A stretch of 7,032 bases of DNA. Origin: Actinomycetes bacterium (lineage in GTDB: Bacteria > Actinomycetota > Acidimicrobiia > Acidimicrobiales > RAAP-2). Positions within the stretch are counted from its first letter, which is position 1. Every line of letters begins with the position of its first letter. The stretch is from positions 1-7,032 of the forward strand of contig JAJZMN010000142.1 of the NCBI GenBank assembly GCA_021850345.1, given 5' to 3'. Position numbers and translations under genes: made by a program. The notes below the pieces were generated by a model, which saw only the letters and a program-made list of their open reading frames with translations, did no database searches and had not been told where the DNA came from. Below, one piece after another: positions 5,604 through 7,032 of the stretch.

Positions 5604-7032
5604 CTACGCGGCCGCGTCGCCACCCAGCAGCCTGCGACTCCACTGCCTGTCAATCTCGGCGGCCTCGGCTGGCACCAAGTGGTCGAACCCGTGGTACTCG
5701 GGGTCGCGCTGATAGAGCGGGTGGTCGTTTGCCGGCCAGTCACCGGTGTTCTTCTCAATCTCTTCGAACAGCGTCCGAAGAATCCGCGCGTTGTACGCTG
5801 CCCCAGCGAAGCTGAGGCACACGAGGTGTGCCCCGCCGCCGCGTAGCCGGCACTTCCCCCGGCTCACGCCCTCGGTCGAGGGGTCCTTCATGTTGCCGAA
5901 GACGCCTTCGATGTAGGTGCGCAGCGAGGTGATTTTGTGCCACGCTCTCGTGCCCCACAGCCTCGGCTGGGCGAGCTTCACCTGCGCGTCGGCGCGGGTG
6001 GTGACCGACCCCTGCGTGCAGCACAGCGGCGTCCGGTTGCCCTTCTCGTCGGTCACGATGGCGGGAGGATTCTGGACGACGGGGTGGCCGAGACGCAGCG
6101 CGACCGGCACGCTCTCGGGGCGGTTCGGGCACCCGAGGGGTTTTCCGGCGAGCACCGGGCACACCCAGTGCTGGATGCCGTCCTCGTCGGGGCCGTCCTT
6201 CTTCACCATGGCGTAGAGCGCGGCGTCGTCCATGTCGTCAAAGAAGGCGCTCCACTCCTCGCTCCGTGCGTTGGGTGCCGGCTTCGCCTTCGTGCCGTGG
6301 TGGTCCGGGCATCCAGGGCACCACATCCATCCGCGCGCCAAACGCGCCCCGTTGTAGTCACGGAAGCCGTGGTCGTTCTTGGTCATGTCGACGTGCTGGC
6401 GGATGCCCCGGCGGACGAGCTCTCTCCCCCAGCGCTCCCAGACCCAGTTGGAGTACAGCCGGTCGACCAACAGGTTGCGCATGCACTCGCGCGCTCGGAC
6501 TCGGTCGATGAGCTTGAGGCTCATGTCGCGCACGTCGAGCGAGGCCCTGGTTCGTCCCATGGCCACAATCTGGGGGACGGTCACGACCTTGGTGCGCTTA
6601 CCCAGCTCCTCGCGCGCTTCGTCGGGTGCGGGGGTGCGGCAGATGACGCTCAACTGGCCGCCGAAGTAAAGCTCGACCCCGCCGTCCTTTCTGGTCTTCA
6701 CCCCCCAGTCGGCGTCGGGGTCGTCGGCCAAAGGCTGGAGCTGTCGAGCCAGTTCTTCGAGGTAGGCACGGGCGGCGTCGGGGTCGAAGTCGGGGGCTTG
6801 CGGGTCCAGGACGACTTCGAGTGCTGCCCATTCCTCTTGCCCCTTTCCCTCTACTTGCTTCTTCTCGGCCTTGCGCCGAGAACGTCCCTTCGCCCACGAC
6901 CACGCCCCGGTCCCGTCCATGGCGTGATAGCGGGTCGAGACGCCGTAGAGGGTGGTGACGAGCAGCGTGTCGACGAAGTCGTAGACGAGGTCCTCGCGCC
7001 GGACGCGCTCGGCCGCTTTCAGCTCCGGGAAG
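5604..7032 (-). CDS. DDE-type transposase, 5' end beyond the window
   Basis: The frame is open to the window edge, so the gene is partial at its N-terminus; about 475 residues are visible and the stop is at 5604-5606. Catalytic residues can be proposed. The first Asp is in RYHAMDGTGAWSWAKG (codon 6915-6917). The second is in LLVDRLYSN (6462-6464). The Glu is in TYIEGVFGNMKD (5907-5909), followed by the basic, Gly-rich run and AAYNAR helix common in IS transposase C-termini. Between them is a Cys-rich insertion: CPGCPDHH, then WVCPVLAGKPLGCP and LCCTQGSVT. As I recall, the LCCTQGSVT/IEG layout matches a group of large actinobacterial transposases often labelled hypothetical; I cannot assign an IS family. 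The ATG at 6920 is internal, since conserved-looking sequence such as LVYDFVDTLLVTTLYG precedes it. The frame appears intact, so it may be functional. Confidence 0.8.
   Translation of the reverse strand, partial: FPELKAAERVRREDLVYDFVDTLLVTTLYGVSTRYHAMDGTGAWSWAKGRSRRKAEKKQVEGKGQEEWAALEVVLDPQAPDFDPDAARAYLEELARQLQPLADDPDADWGVKTRKDGGVELYFGGQLSVICRTPAPDEAREELGKRTKVVTVPQIVAMGRTRASLDVRDMSLKLIDRVRARECMRNLLVDRLYSNWVWERWGRELVRRGIRQHVDMTKNDHGFRDYNGARLARGWMWCPGCPDHHGTKAKPAPNARSEEWSAFFDDMDDAALYAMVKKDGPDEDGIQHWVCPVLAGKPLGCPNRPESVPVALRLGHPVVQNPPAIVTDEKGNRTPLCCTQGSVTTRADAQVKLAQPRLWGTRAWHKITSLRTYIEGVFGNMKDPSTEGVSRGKCRLRGGGAHLVCLSFAGAAYNARILRTLFEEIEKNTGDWPANDHPLYQRDPEYHGFDHLVPAEAAEIDRQWSRRLLGGDAAA

Larger units (their letters stand above)
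5521..7032 (-). mobile_element. Insertion sequence, partial, inserted behind tRNA-Glu
   Basis: The element is inferred from the transposase at 5604-7032 and the repeat-bearing, A-rich 83 bp between its stop codon and the tRNA-Glu 3' end. The outer boundary is placed only roughly, at 5521-5530. The other end lies outside the window, so terminal inverted repeats and a target duplication cannot be tested. The transposase points toward the tRNA genes, so the visible edge is the 3' side of the element. Confidence 0.55.

Overview
The window reads as chromosome from a very GC-rich actinobacterium, probably from a lineage such as the Acidimicrobiia. The support for this is strong G/C bias at third codon positions, GTG starts, a Thr-rich linker of the kind seen in actinobacterial secreted proteins, an MscL with a C-terminal zinc ribbon and a P450-type [3Fe-4S] ferredoxin. 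The lineage is an inference from style, not from any search.

Layout. Bases 1-120 hold no gene I can support. Bases 121-492 (+) encode a short Thr-rich protein with no visible signal peptide, probably the tail of a secreted protein. Bases 648-2171 (+) encode an ABC1/UbiB-type atypical kinase. The kinase core is clear, but its first ~85 codons have the base pattern of a gene read on the other strand (about 540-905), so its true start is uncertain. A convergent gap follows, with three perfect 18-bp tandem repeats abutting the 3' end of mscL (2254-2718, -). A 158-bp divergent region separates mscL from a tight plus-strand cluster: a 65-residue [3Fe-4S] ferredoxin (2877-3074), glutamyl-tRNA synthetase gltX (3082-4563) and a membrane-anchored DUF218/YdcF-like protein (4586-5245). 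Downstream on the same strand are tRNA-Gln(CTG) (5344-5415) and tRNA-Glu(CTC) (5448-5520). From just after tRNA-Glu to the window edge lies a mobile element carrying a large DDE-type transposase on the minus strand (5604 to beyond 7032), cut off by the window end. Two near-identical A-rich direct repeats between tRNA-Glu and the transposase may mark the element's end.

How the genes work together. The gltX-tRNA-Gln-tRNA-Glu arrangement puts an aminoacyl-tRNA synthetase beside the tRNA it charges and beside the tRNA it would mischarge if it is a non-discriminating enzyme in the Glu-tRNA(Gln) transamidation route. The ferredoxin is 7 nt from gltX and probably co-transcribed; no functional link is evident. 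I see no CRISPR array, toxin-antitoxin pair or defence cassette. The least explained parts are the mixed-strand region at 540-905, the stop-codon-bearing 18-bp repeat and the outer boundary of the transposon.
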